A model generated the notes under the pieces. The model was not told the DNA's origin, did not search any database, and saw nothing but the letters and a program-made list of their open reading frames with translations. A stretch of DNA of 53,191 nt from Bacteroidota bacterium (GTDB lineage Bacteria > Bacteroidota > Bacteroidia > 2-12-FULL-35-15), in NCBI GenBank assembly GCA_947479085.1, contig CANJYB010000029.1, forward strand, positions 1-53,191. Direction: 5' to 3'. A program made the translations under genes and the position numbers. Below are positions 17,264-24,807 of this stretch, piece after piece; positions within the stretch are counted from its first letter, which is position 1, and each line of letters opens with the position of its first letter.

Positions 17264-17908
17264 ATGAAAAAATACTTCGCTGAATTTTTAGGAACATTTG
17301 CAATCGTTTTTTGCGGGACCGGTGCTATCATAATTGATCAGCAAACCAATGGTGGTGTTTCCCATGCGGGAGTTGCCGCCACCTTTGGCTTGATTGTTAT
17401 GGCAATGATTTATACATTTGGTGAAATATCAGGAGCACATTTTAATCCTGCTGTTACTATAGGATTTGCATTTGCCAAACTTTTCCCGATGAAACAAATT
17501 CTGCCCTACATCGCCTCACAGATAGCCGGTGCCTTTATCGCTACATTGGTGTTGAAATTTCTTTTCCCTGAAAACATGACACTTGGTGGAACATTGCCTG
17601 CCGGTTCACAACTTCAATCCTTTATTCTTGAATTTATACTTACTTATTTCCTGATGCTGGTTATATTAAACGTATCACAAGGTTCGAAAGAAACAGGTAT
17701 TATGGCAGGTATTGCTATTGGTGCAGTGGTTCTGCTGGAAGCAATGTTTGCCGGACCTATATGCGGTGCTTCCATGAATCCTGCAAGGAGTTTATCTCCT
17801 GCCATCGTTTCAGGGAATGTACAATCACTTTGGATATACTTAATTGCTCCGGTAATGGGAGCCATCACTGCTACTTCCACCCACATTGTTTTTAAGAAGG
17901 CAAAGTAA
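17264..17908 (+). CDS. Aquaporin (MIP family) in the arsenic operon
   Basis: The product is a 214-residue channel with six predicted membrane helices and both NPA boxes (61-63 in HFNPAVT, 172-174 in SMNPARS). The start is nine bases after the arsC stop, so the two genes are almost surely co-transcribed. In Sinorhizobium meliloti an ars-operon aquaporin, AqpS, lets As(III) made by ArsC leave the cell down its gradient in place of a pump. No ArsB, Acr3 or ArsP pump gene is present here, so the same role is likely. General water or glycerol transport is the alternative. Confidence 0.88.
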   Translation: MKKYFAEFLGTFAIVFCGTGAIIIDQQTNGGVSHAGVAATFGLIVMAMIYTFGEISGAHFNPAVTIGFAFAKLFPMKQILPYIASQIAGAFIATLVLKFLFPENMTLGGTLPAGSQLQSFILEFILTYFLMLVILNVSQGSKETGIMAGIAIGAVVLLEAMFAGPICGASMNPARSLSPAIVSGNVQSLWIYLIAPVMGAITATSTHIVFKKAK

Positions 17909-17959
17909 TTATTACTACTTTCGTTTTCTGATTTAAAACTAATCTTAAGTAAAAGAAAA

Positions 17960-18913
17960 ATGAAAAAAAGCATCTTCCTTTTTCTATTCTCAAATCTCTT
18001 ACTTCTTAACCCTTCATATACAATTGCGCAGGAAGAAAATATCATTTTAAAAACAGCCACCGGAGATATAGATGGAACATTAACATTACCGGAAATAAAA
18101 AAAGATATCCCGATAGTATTAATTATTGCAGGTTCAGGACCAACAGACCGAAACGGAAACAACGAATCGATGGAAAATAATTCATTGAAGTTTCTGGCAG
18201 AAGAATTAAGAAAAAACGGAATTGCTTCTGTTCGCTTTGATAAACGGGGAATTGCAGCAAGTCACGATGCGGTAAGTTCAGAAAAAGAATTGCGTTTTGA
18301 TACGTATGTAAATGATGTGAAAGAATGGGTGGAAATGATTGCGAAAGACAAGCGATTTTCAAAAATAATAATTGCAGGGCATTCGGAAGGTTCTTTATTG
18401 GGTATGGCTGCAGCGGTAAAAAATAAAAATGTAAAAGCTTTTATTTCCATTGCAGGTGCAGGAAGACCAGCCGATGAAATTCTTAAAGAACAAATGGCTA
18501 AGACTCCTCCAGCTATTAAACAAACTATTTATTCAATGATTGACACGTTGAAAAAAGGTGATACCATTGGCAATGTGGCTCCGGCATTTTATATGTTGTT
18601 TCGCCCGACCGTGCAGCCCTATGTGATTTCATGGTTTAAGTACAATCCTCAGGAGGAGATTAAGAAACTGGATATCCCTGTACTAATTTTGCAAGGCACC
18701 ACCGATGCACAGGTAAAAGTGGAGGATGCTGAACTCCTTGCAAAAGCGCAACCTAAAGCGGAATTAAAAATCATTACCAACATGAACCATGTTTTAAAAG
18801 ATTGCGAAACTTCAGATAAAGATTTACAGAAACCCATTTACTCTAACCCTGATTTGCCTTTAAATAAAGACTTTACAAAAGAAGTGATTGGGTTTATTAA
18901 GAAAGTTAAATAG
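17960..18913 (+). CDS. Secreted alpha/beta hydrolase
   Basis: The product has 317 residues with a signal peptide (1-24, ending TIAQ). The oxyanion region is IAGSGPTDRNGN (57-68) and the nucleophile elbow is GHSEGS with Ser142. The acid is probably the Asp in GTTDAQV and the base the His in NMNHVLK. This arrangement is common in Bacteroidota esterases annotated as alpha/beta hydrolases. The substrate is unknown. The gap of 51 bases after the aquaporin gene leaves open whether it shares the arsenic transcript. It faces the MBOAT gene tail to tail. Confidence 0.85.
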   Translation: MKKSIFLFLFSNLLLLNPSYTIAQEENIILKTATGDIDGTLTLPEIKKDIPIVLIIAGSGPTDRNGNNESMENNSLKFLAEELRKNGIASVRFDKRGIAASHDAVSSEKELRFDTYVNDVKEWVEMIAKDKRFSKIIIAGHSEGSLLGMAAAVKNKNVKAFISIAGAGRPADEILKEQMAKTPPAIKQTIYSMIDTLKKGDTIGNVAPAFYMLFRPTVQPYVISWFKYNPQEEIKKLDIPVLILQGTTDAQVKVEDAELLAKAQPKAELKIITNMNHVLKDCETSDKDLQKPIYSNPDLPLNKDFTKEVIGFIKKVK

Positions 18914-18922
18914 AAGCCTTGA

Positions 18923-20425
18923 TTAAAACTGCAGGTAAATAGGCATTACCTGGTCGGCTTGTTTTACCTGGATAACAATCCAGATGAACACTAATAACAC
19001 CACTACCCTGCCTGCCAATGTAATCCTGGAAAGTATTCGTTCAGAAAAATACTGATAGGATTGCGGGATAAAATGAATTACGTATCCCAGCAACATTACT
19101 CCGAAAACTGTTCCGTAAGCAGAAAGCATTGGAACAAAAGCTTCTGAATTAAAGTTAGTGAATATCTGTGTCAGGATAATTCCCGCATCGTGAAATGAAG
19201 CCGCCTTAAAGAATATCCAGCAGAAACAGACAAAGTGGAATGTAATAATTACTCCAAATACTTTCATCACTCCATTGTTCAACAGTTTTGATTTTACATT
19301 ACTTACTAAAGAAATTCTGAATTTATCCACTGCCAATGCCAGCCCGTGCATACCGCCCCAGACAATAAAGTTAAATGAGGCACCATGCCATAATCCTCCA
19401 AGCACCATGGTTATCATCAAATTCAAATATTGGCGGAACTTTCCTACCCTGTTTCCTCCTAATGATATGTAGAGATAATCCTTCAGCCATGAGGATAAGG
19501 ACATGTGCCACCTGCGCCAGAATTCAGTAATGCTGCTCGATTGGTAAGGCGAATCGAAATTCTGATTAATGGTAAAGCCCATCCATTTGGCCATCCCTAT
19601 CGCCATATCCGAATACCCTGAAAAGTCGCAGTAAATAACCATGGCATAACCATACACTCCTATCAAACATTCTATCCCCGAATGATGTGCAGGGTCCTCA
19701 AAAATATACTGAACATAGTTAACGTATATATAATCGGAAATGACGACTTTCTTAAACAGCCCACCAACAATAAGGTATAACCCCTTTGCTACATCCATTT
19801 CGGTAACAACAATATCCTTTCTTATTTGAGGGATAAAATCGGATGCTCTTACAATAGGCCCCATTACCAGCTTTGGAAAGAAGGTAAGAAAGAAACAATA
19901 ATCAAAAAAACTTTTCACCGGCTTAAACCTTCCTCTGTATACATCAATGGTATAGCTCAGGTTCTCGAACGTATAAAAAGAAATACCGATGGGAAGTATC
20001 AGGTTCAAGGGCTTTAATTGCCCTGCATGCAGGTCGTTGATGATTTCAATAAAAAAGTTGGTATACTTAAAATAAAACAGCAATCCTAAATTGATAACAA
20101 TACTGAAAATAAGAATGGCTTTCTTTTTCCATTTTGTCCGCTCGAGGTAAAGCCACTTGGATAAAGTAAAATCAACAACTGCAGAGAGAAGAATAAACCC
20201 GAAATAAAACCCGCAGGCTTTGTAAAAAAAGTAAAGCGAAAAGAGAATGAAATAAATAACACGGAGTAGTTTTCGCTTGTACAAAAACTGGTAACCGATT
20301 AAAAAGAAAGTGAAGAAAAACAAAAAGAACCCGGAGTTAAATAACAGCGGGTCTTTCGCATTGTAGGTAAGTTGCGAAATCAGTTTATCAACATCAATGT
20401 CTGTATTTCCGAAACTAAAACTCAC
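18923..20425 (-). CDS. MBOAT-family O-acyltransferase (AlgI-like)
   Basis: The product has 500 residues and many membrane helices. The conserved MBOAT segment GGLWHGASFNFIVWGGMHG holds His347 and the catalytic His360. The stretch YCDFSGYSDMAIGMAKWMGF is typical of AlgI and DltB relatives. The protein would move acyl groups across the inner membrane for O-acylation of an exported polymer. The start overlaps the stop of the upstream SGNH gene by four bases, so the three genes (23212 to 18923) form one operon. The acceptor polysaccharide is unknown. Confidence 0.93.
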   Translation of the reverse strand: MSFSFGNTDIDVDKLISQLTYNAKDPLLFNSGFFLFFFTFFLIGYQFLYKRKLLRVIYFILFSLYFFYKACGFYFGFILLSAVVDFTLSKWLYLERTKWKKKAILIFSIVINLGLLFYFKYTNFFIEIINDLHAGQLKPLNLILPIGISFYTFENLSYTIDVYRGRFKPVKSFFDYCFFLTFFPKLVMGPIVRASDFIPQIRKDIVVTEMDVAKGLYLIVGGLFKKVVISDYIYVNYVQYIFEDPAHHSGIECLIGVYGYAMVIYCDFSGYSDMAIGMAKWMGFTINQNFDSPYQSSSITEFWRRWHMSLSSWLKDYLYISLGGNRVGKFRQYLNLMITMVLGGLWHGASFNFIVWGGMHGLALAVDKFRISLVSNVKSKLLNNGVMKVFGVIITFHFVCFCWIFFKAASFHDAGIILTQIFTNFNSEAFVPMLSAYGTVFGVMLLGYVIHFIPQSYQYFSERILSRITLAGRVVVLLVFIWIVIQVKQADQVMPIYLQF

Positions 20426-21732
20426 GATTTATTTTTCCTGTATTTTTCATACCCCGACATCAAGGCATCATAAAAAAGATTGGCCTGGAGCTTATAACCA
20501 TTGCCATTAAAATGAACTCTGTCTGCTGCCGAAAGCTTGGCAGTATACCATTTTGCCATGGAGCCGTATCCTCCCATAATTTCGTAAAGGTCCCAGTACG
20601 CAAGGTTATTATTTTTACAATACGTAATAATGGTTGCTTCCACCAATTTGATATCGGGATTCTTCACCCTGCCCTTTCTCGATTTGCGGAACGAATCACC
20701 GGGAGTGGTAAGTATAACAGATGCTGAAGGATTGGTGATGCGTATTGCAAGCACAAGCGAATCAATCTGTTTGTAAAACAAATCCTTATCAAACCCTTTA
20801 TTAAACCCCTCATTGGTGCCCATCGAAATAATTACCAAACTCGATTGCAGATAAGTAAGCTGCTCCATAAAGTATTTTGATTTGGTATAATGCCTGTACT
20901 CCGCACCGTTTACCCCTATCATATTATAAAGCACACCGGCTGAATCATTCTCCAGCAACATTCCATAAATGCGGGTCGAATGCTGATGAGCGGTATCGGT
21001 ATTTTTATTTCTCAGGATAATCTGGCGCATTGGCTTTTCAAACTTCAGTTCCGAAACAAACGGGTTATTCGATTTATCGGAAGATTTAAAAATTCCCTGC
21101 TCGCAATTAATGCTATCGCAAATGGTGATGTCGTAATTGCTCAATCCGCGTTCGTGAAATAAAGTAAACTTTGTAAAACTATAATCCAGCCCCGGTTGGT
21201 TTTTCACCGCAAGGTCAATCTCTGCTGATGAATCATTGGTTTCGATAGTAAACCCGCTGATGCCAATGGGCAAAGGTTTATCATAAAATACATTTCTTTT
21301 TGCATCCCATTTGGTCCCTGATGTGGTTTTGTACGACCCTGGCTCATTGCTCTTGGCCACACGATAAGGAAATATTAATCCCCGACCGGCATTACCAAAT
21401 TTCAATTGCAAATGCTGCCGTATGGTTCCCGAAAAAATATCGGCCTGTATGTGCGAATCGCCAATGTGAGTTATGTTTACCCGCTTGTTCTTTTTTTCTT
21501 CCAGCAATAATAAATTCTGATAGAACGAACTCAAAGCTGAACTATCATTTTCAATTTTATTTTTACTTAAATCAATAAACTTATATTTTTCGTACGAAAC
21601 AGAATCCATCTGCTGTGCATTGGCAGCAGTAATTACACAACTGCAGCAAACTGCTGTAAACAGCAAAGCGCGAAAACTGATAAATGAAAATCTGGTGAGG
21701 AATGACAATAAGGGACTAAAAAAATTCTTCAA
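20422..21732 (-). CDS. Periplasmic SGNH/GDSL-family hydrolase or acyltransferase
   Basis: The product has 436 residues with an N-terminal membrane or signal segment (about 20-40, ending ANAQ). Block I is ITHIGDSHIQ (Ser93). The Gly/Asn blocks are visible in FGNAGRGL and ISMGTNEG, and the C-terminal Asp-x-x-His is in AADRVHFNGNGY. In alginate and related systems an SGNH protein (AlgJ or AlgX type) takes acetyl groups from the MBOAT partner and puts them on the polymer. The four-base overlap with the MBOAT gene supports that role. Confidence 0.82.
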   Translation of the reverse strand: MKNFFSPLLSFLTRFSFISFRALLFTAVCCSCVITAANAQQMDSVSYEKYKFIDLSKNKIENDSSALSSFYQNLLLLEEKKNKRVNITHIGDSHIQADIFSGTIRQHLQLKFGNAGRGLIFPYRVAKSNEPGSYKTTSGTKWDAKRNVFYDKPLPIGISGFTIETNDSSAEIDLAVKNQPGLDYSFTKFTLFHERGLSNYDITICDSINCEQGIFKSSDKSNNPFVSELKFEKPMRQIILRNKNTDTAHQHSTRIYGMLLENDSAGVLYNMIGVNGAEYRHYTKSKYFMEQLTYLQSSLVIISMGTNEGFNKGFDKDLFYKQIDSLVLAIRITNPSASVILTTPGDSFRKSRKGRVKNPDIKLVEATIITYCKNNNLAYWDLYEIMGGYGSMAKWYTAKLSAADRVHFNGNGYKLQANLFYDALMSGYEKYRKNKS

Positions 21733-21742
21733 GCTATACGTG

Positions 21743-23212
21743 TTATTTATTTAATACAGTTCCAAAAGCAGTTTCGCCTGCTCCTTCTTTTTTATGTTTT
21801 TCTTTTTTATTGTAATCGGCATACAGGCCCATTAGTTTTGCGTACAGCAGTTTGCCCACCTTGTGTGCCCCTTTATAATTAAAGTGCGCATAGTCGTGGT
21901 TAGCCAGCACAGTATCCCCTTCCACCCATTTCACCATCGAACCACTGCCACCTATGGCATCGTACAAACTCCAGAAAGCAAGGTTGTTTTCCTTTGCTAT
22001 CCTTCGCTGTGCGCTCACCAGCAAGGGCACACTCGGGTCGGTTTGGTAACTGCCATCCTTTCGAATACTCTTATCTCCAACTGAAATTAAGAGAATACTC
22101 ACACCCGGAAAACTTTGCTGTATGTGCTTTACCGCATTGCCCATCCCGTTTTCGTACCACGAAAAATCAGTAACATTGGGCGACACCACATTGAGCCCAT
22201 ACTCCAGAATAATCAAATCATAACCCAGGCAATCGTTCGTTCCCGAATACACCTGCTGCGGCACCTTGGTAATAGGCATTCCCGAATTCCCCCTGAAAGA
22301 AAAATTATCTACAAACACACCGCTATCGCTTTCCATACTGAAGCCATAAATATCCATCGGAGTTTTGCACTGAAAGTTGGCATTAATACCCCTCACCTTG
22401 CCATCCCCCTTTATCACCAACTGATTCACCGTATTCTTTTCATCCAGTTTATAATGTTTGCCGTTTATCACCACATAATTTTCCCCGTCCGATTTTCCGT
22501 ACAACAGTTTTATATCGTAAAATTTATCCACATGCTTGCGGTAAACCGTTGCGTACTTCACCCACGAGGTGGAACTGGTCGAATTGGTATCAATAGAAGT
22601 ATACGTATTCGGAACAAAACAATACCCCGAAATGCCCAGCTTATGGCTGCCCGGCACATCATTCACCAGGTTATAAGTCGTCCAGCCGCCAAAGCTGTGA
22701 ATAATGCTCGTCCGGAAACTGGCCACTATACTCGTAATAGGCACATACCCCACACCCGACCCGCCAAACCTATCCTGCAAACAATCCCTGAAATCCTGCG
22801 TTATCAGGTCGCCCTCTATCATCGAATCGCCAAAATAAGCTATCCTCACCTTGTGCTTCTGCTTCTTTACCTGGTTCAGTGCATAAAAAAAATGCGCCAG
22901 CGCACTACTCGTATCCGTCACCGTGTTTTCAATGTTGCTCGAATCCGCTTCGTGCCGCGCCAGTTCGTTTTTTTCCTTTGCTATTATGCCCCGCCTTGCC
23001 GCTTCGCTCAGTATCATTCCCGGCAGCGGAACCTTTTTGGCCCGCTCCTTCATCCTTATATCTCCCAGCGGGTCCACCTTTTTGGTTTCCATCCCTAGCA
23101 GCTTTACCCCGGTTTCAAACTGACCCGCACATAGCAATACCACGGTAACCAGTATTACCATCAAAAAAGGTTGCGAATTGTTGCTCTGCATTAATCGTTT
23201 CATTTTTTTCAA
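21743..23212 (-). CDS. Membrane-anchored SGNH/GDSL-family protein
   Basis: The product has 489 residues. A single membrane segment (about 16-31) follows a short basic N-terminus, and a Lys/Glu-rich stretch (50-90) comes before the catalytic domain. Block I is IAYFGDSMIEGD (Ser130). The Asn block is probably EYGLNVVSP, and the C-terminal catalytic pair lies in NHDYAHFNYKG. It is related to the next gene (both have FGDS or GDSH followed by FGG/NxGxG), so the operon carries two diverged SGNH enzymes for one MBOAT. The tail is basic. It is the first gene of the operon. Confidence 0.8.
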   Translation of the reverse strand: MKKMKRLMQSNNSQPFLMVILVTVVLLCAGQFETGVKLLGMETKKVDPLGDIRMKERAKKVPLPGMILSEAARRGIIAKEKNELARHEADSSNIENTVTDTSSALAHFFYALNQVKKQKHKVRIAYFGDSMIEGDLITQDFRDCLQDRFGGSGVGYVPITSIVASFRTSIIHSFGGWTTYNLVNDVPGSHKLGISGYCFVPNTYTSIDTNSTSSTSWVKYATVYRKHVDKFYDIKLLYGKSDGENYVVINGKHYKLDEKNTVNQLVIKGDGKVRGINANFQCKTPMDIYGFSMESDSGVFVDNFSFRGNSGMPITKVPQQVYSGTNDCLGYDLIILEYGLNVVSPNVTDFSWYENGMGNAVKHIQQSFPGVSILLISVGDKSIRKDGSYQTDPSVPLLVSAQRRIAKENNLAFWSLYDAIGGSGSMVKWVEGDTVLANHDYAHFNYKGAHKVGKLLYAKLMGLYADYNKKEKHKKEGAGETAFGTVLNK

Positions 23213-23371
23213 AAGCCGGGTGGCAAAGATAGGGTTTTAGTTATGGCAATTATGAGTTATGAATTATGATTTATCAGTGCCCGTTACCCTTCAGCATTCA
23301 ATATTCGGTGTTCGGTATTCGACATTATTTTTTTCTCAACTTCATCCAAAGAGGCTGTCCTTTGCTTACTT
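23213..23371. other. Start of a 1.6-kb gene-free region
   Basis: Nothing here is coding. The first part holds short direct repeats of the form ATTATGAGTTATGAATTATGA and TTCGGTGTTCGGTATTCG. The repeats and structured element that fill the rest of the region up to 24807 are listed separately. Confidence 0.4.
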
Positions 23372-23400
23372 CGTCATTGCGAGGGCAGCGAAGCAATCTC
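23372..23400 (+). repeat. Dispersed repeat, CGTCATTGCGAGG...CGAAGCAATCTC type, copy 1
   Basis: This matches a short repeat found in many bacterial genomes, with the ends CGTCATTGCGAGG and CGAAGCAATCTC. A diverged copy lies at 43680-43706. Both copies sit a few hundred bases from a copy of the 31-bp repeat. Confidence 0.7.
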
Positions 23401-23607
23401 AACAACACCACTATTAATTATTTGGGCAGGTACATTGCCACTTCGTTCTTTCCTGTCTTCCCGCCCAGACGCGGTATCTTTTTTAAATATTTTTTTTCCC
23501 TGCGGGGCGATGGCAAAAAAGGATACTTCACGCGGGTCGGGTGCAGATTGATAATATCCTTCTTCGTAGTATCATTTTAAAAATTTTTTTTCAAAAAAAG
23601 TCCCGAA

Positions 23608-23638
23608 CCCCAGTTGGGCGTAGGGTCCCCCTACGTCC
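23608..23638 (-). repeat. 31-bp dispersed repeat, copy A
   Basis: These 31 bases are identical, in reverse complement, to 44149-44179, and their inner 23 bases match 46979-47001. The element contains two small inverted repeats, CGTAGGG/CCCTACG and CCCA/TGGG. The copy orientation is opposite to the other two. Confidence 0.9.
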
Positions 23639-23750
23639 TGCCTAACCGGCCTCTGGCCGATTTACCTATGTGAATTCCTATGTTTCTATGCCTGTCCCGT
23701 CTTTCTTACGGGGTGCCTATGTGGTAAAAAAAGAAAACCACCCCCGTACG

Positions 23751-23857
23751 CACTAAGCTAACGGGCAAGCAAAAGGGCGGGGCTTAGTGTGCAGTTAATG
23801 GTGTAAGCTGAGCTTACTACTATAACATTTTTATAGGTGTTTTTTTTACCTATAAAA
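23751..23857 (+). ncRNA. Structured two-hairpin element, copy A (possible RNA or mobile-element end)
   Basis: Hairpin 1 pairs CACTAAGC (23751-23758) with GCTTAGTG (23782-23789) around a 23-base loop. After a 13-base linker, hairpin 2 pairs GTAAGC (23803-23808) with GCTTAC (23812-23817) around TGA. The same 67-base layout, with paired changes in both stems, occurs on the other strand at 44037-44103. In this copy only, a third hairpin follows: TTTTATAGGT/ACCTATAAAA (23829-23857). Transcription is not shown. It could also be the end of a mobile element. Confidence 0.5.
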
Positions 23858-23960
23858 GTACATAGATTAAAAAGTTGAATATATTAATCGTCAACGTTTG
23901 TGGCGAAAATACCAACAAAGGCAAAAAATTTAAAACAAGCAATTGCCATTTTTTGGAGAA

Positions 23961-24212
23961 TAGCCTGCTTTTGTAGAAGTAATGTATGCCAACTTTTTGG
24001 TATAGCCTGCTTTTGTAGAAGTAATATATGCCAACTTTTTGGTATAGCCTGCTTTTGCAGAAGTAATGTATGCCAACTTTTTGGTATAGCCTGCTTTTGT
24101 AGAAGTAATGTATGCCAACTTTTTGTTATAGCCTGCTTCTGTAGAAGTGATATATGCCAACTTTTTGGTATAGCCTGCTTCTGTAGAAGTGATATATTCC
24201 AGCATTTCAAAA
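23961..24212. repeat. 42-bp tandem array, six copies
   Basis: Six units of exactly 42 bp start at 23961, 24003, 24045, 24087, 24129 and 24171. They differ at a few positions only. Each junction holds TTTGGTATAGCCTG. Because 42 is a multiple of three, frames of 105-114 codons stay open on both strands, giving 14-residue repeats. None has signals of a real gene. The same 14-mer occurs once more in the gap near 50862. Confidence 0.92.
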
Positions 24213-24484
24213 TGGCTAAAACTGGCATTTTTTGGTAAAAAACGCATTTTAAGGTGATTTAAGACATTATTTTAAAAAGATAGTGTTTTCCGGTTTTTTA
24301 TGTTAAAAACAGGTTTTTGAGGCTTTTTTGGGAAAAGAAGGAAAAACTTAGGCAGGTTGACGGTTTTTTGATTTATACATATATATATATGTATGGTTCC
24401 AATATTTTAACCCTAAAAATTACATAATACTGTATTTCAATAATATAACATAGTTTTACCCCCCTTCCCACCCTACTTTTTAGG

Positions 24485-24748
24485 CATACAGGATGATTAA
24501 AATAGGCATACAGGATGATTAAAATAGGCATACAAGACCATTAAAAATGACATACAGGACGATTAAAAAGGACATACAGGACAATTAAAAGTGCCATACA
24601 GGGTAATTAAAAACACCATACAAGACAATTAAAAACACCATACAAGGCAATTAAAACACTCATACAGGTCAGTTAAAAGTGTCATACCGGACAATTAAAA
24701 GTGTCATACAAGGCAACTAAAGAAAACATACAACCTAATTAAAGATAA
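24485..24748. repeat. 22-bp tandem array, twelve copies, upstream of the TPR-GAF-SpoIIE gene
   Basis: Twelve units of exactly 22 bp start at 24485 and end at 24748. The consensus begins CATACAGGACAATTAAAA and ends in four variable bases. CATAC and the TTAAA core are nearly invariant. There are no spacers, so this is not a CRISPR. The period is not a multiple of three, so it is not coding. It ends 59 bases before the ATG of the phosphatase gene and is close to two helical turns. A protein-binding array is possible. Confidence 0.9.
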
Positions 24749-24807
24749 GTTGTAATTTCACCTCCTTACAAGCAAACTTTGTATCAAACCAAACTTGTCA
24801 AACTGAA

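Noticed and set aside
18932-18952. Hairpin CAGGTAA/TTACCTG as a terminator between convergent genes
   Set aside because: It lies within the MBOAT coding end and has no clear T run on either strand.
22115-23098. 327-codon plus-strand frame
   Set aside because: It is antisense to the SGNH gene at 21743-23212, has no domain and shows odd His/Arg/Ile composition.
23884-24247. Three overlapping frames of 105-114 codons on both strands
   Set aside because: All are produced by the 42-bp tandem array. No start signal, domain or codon signature supports any of them.
24485-24748. CRISPR array
   Set aside because: Units are contiguous with no spacers, and no cas gene is present.
24485-24748. Plasmid iteron origin
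   Set aside because: The unit length fits, but no replication initiator gene lies near, and the window carries 16S rRNA and dnaB in chromosomal context.
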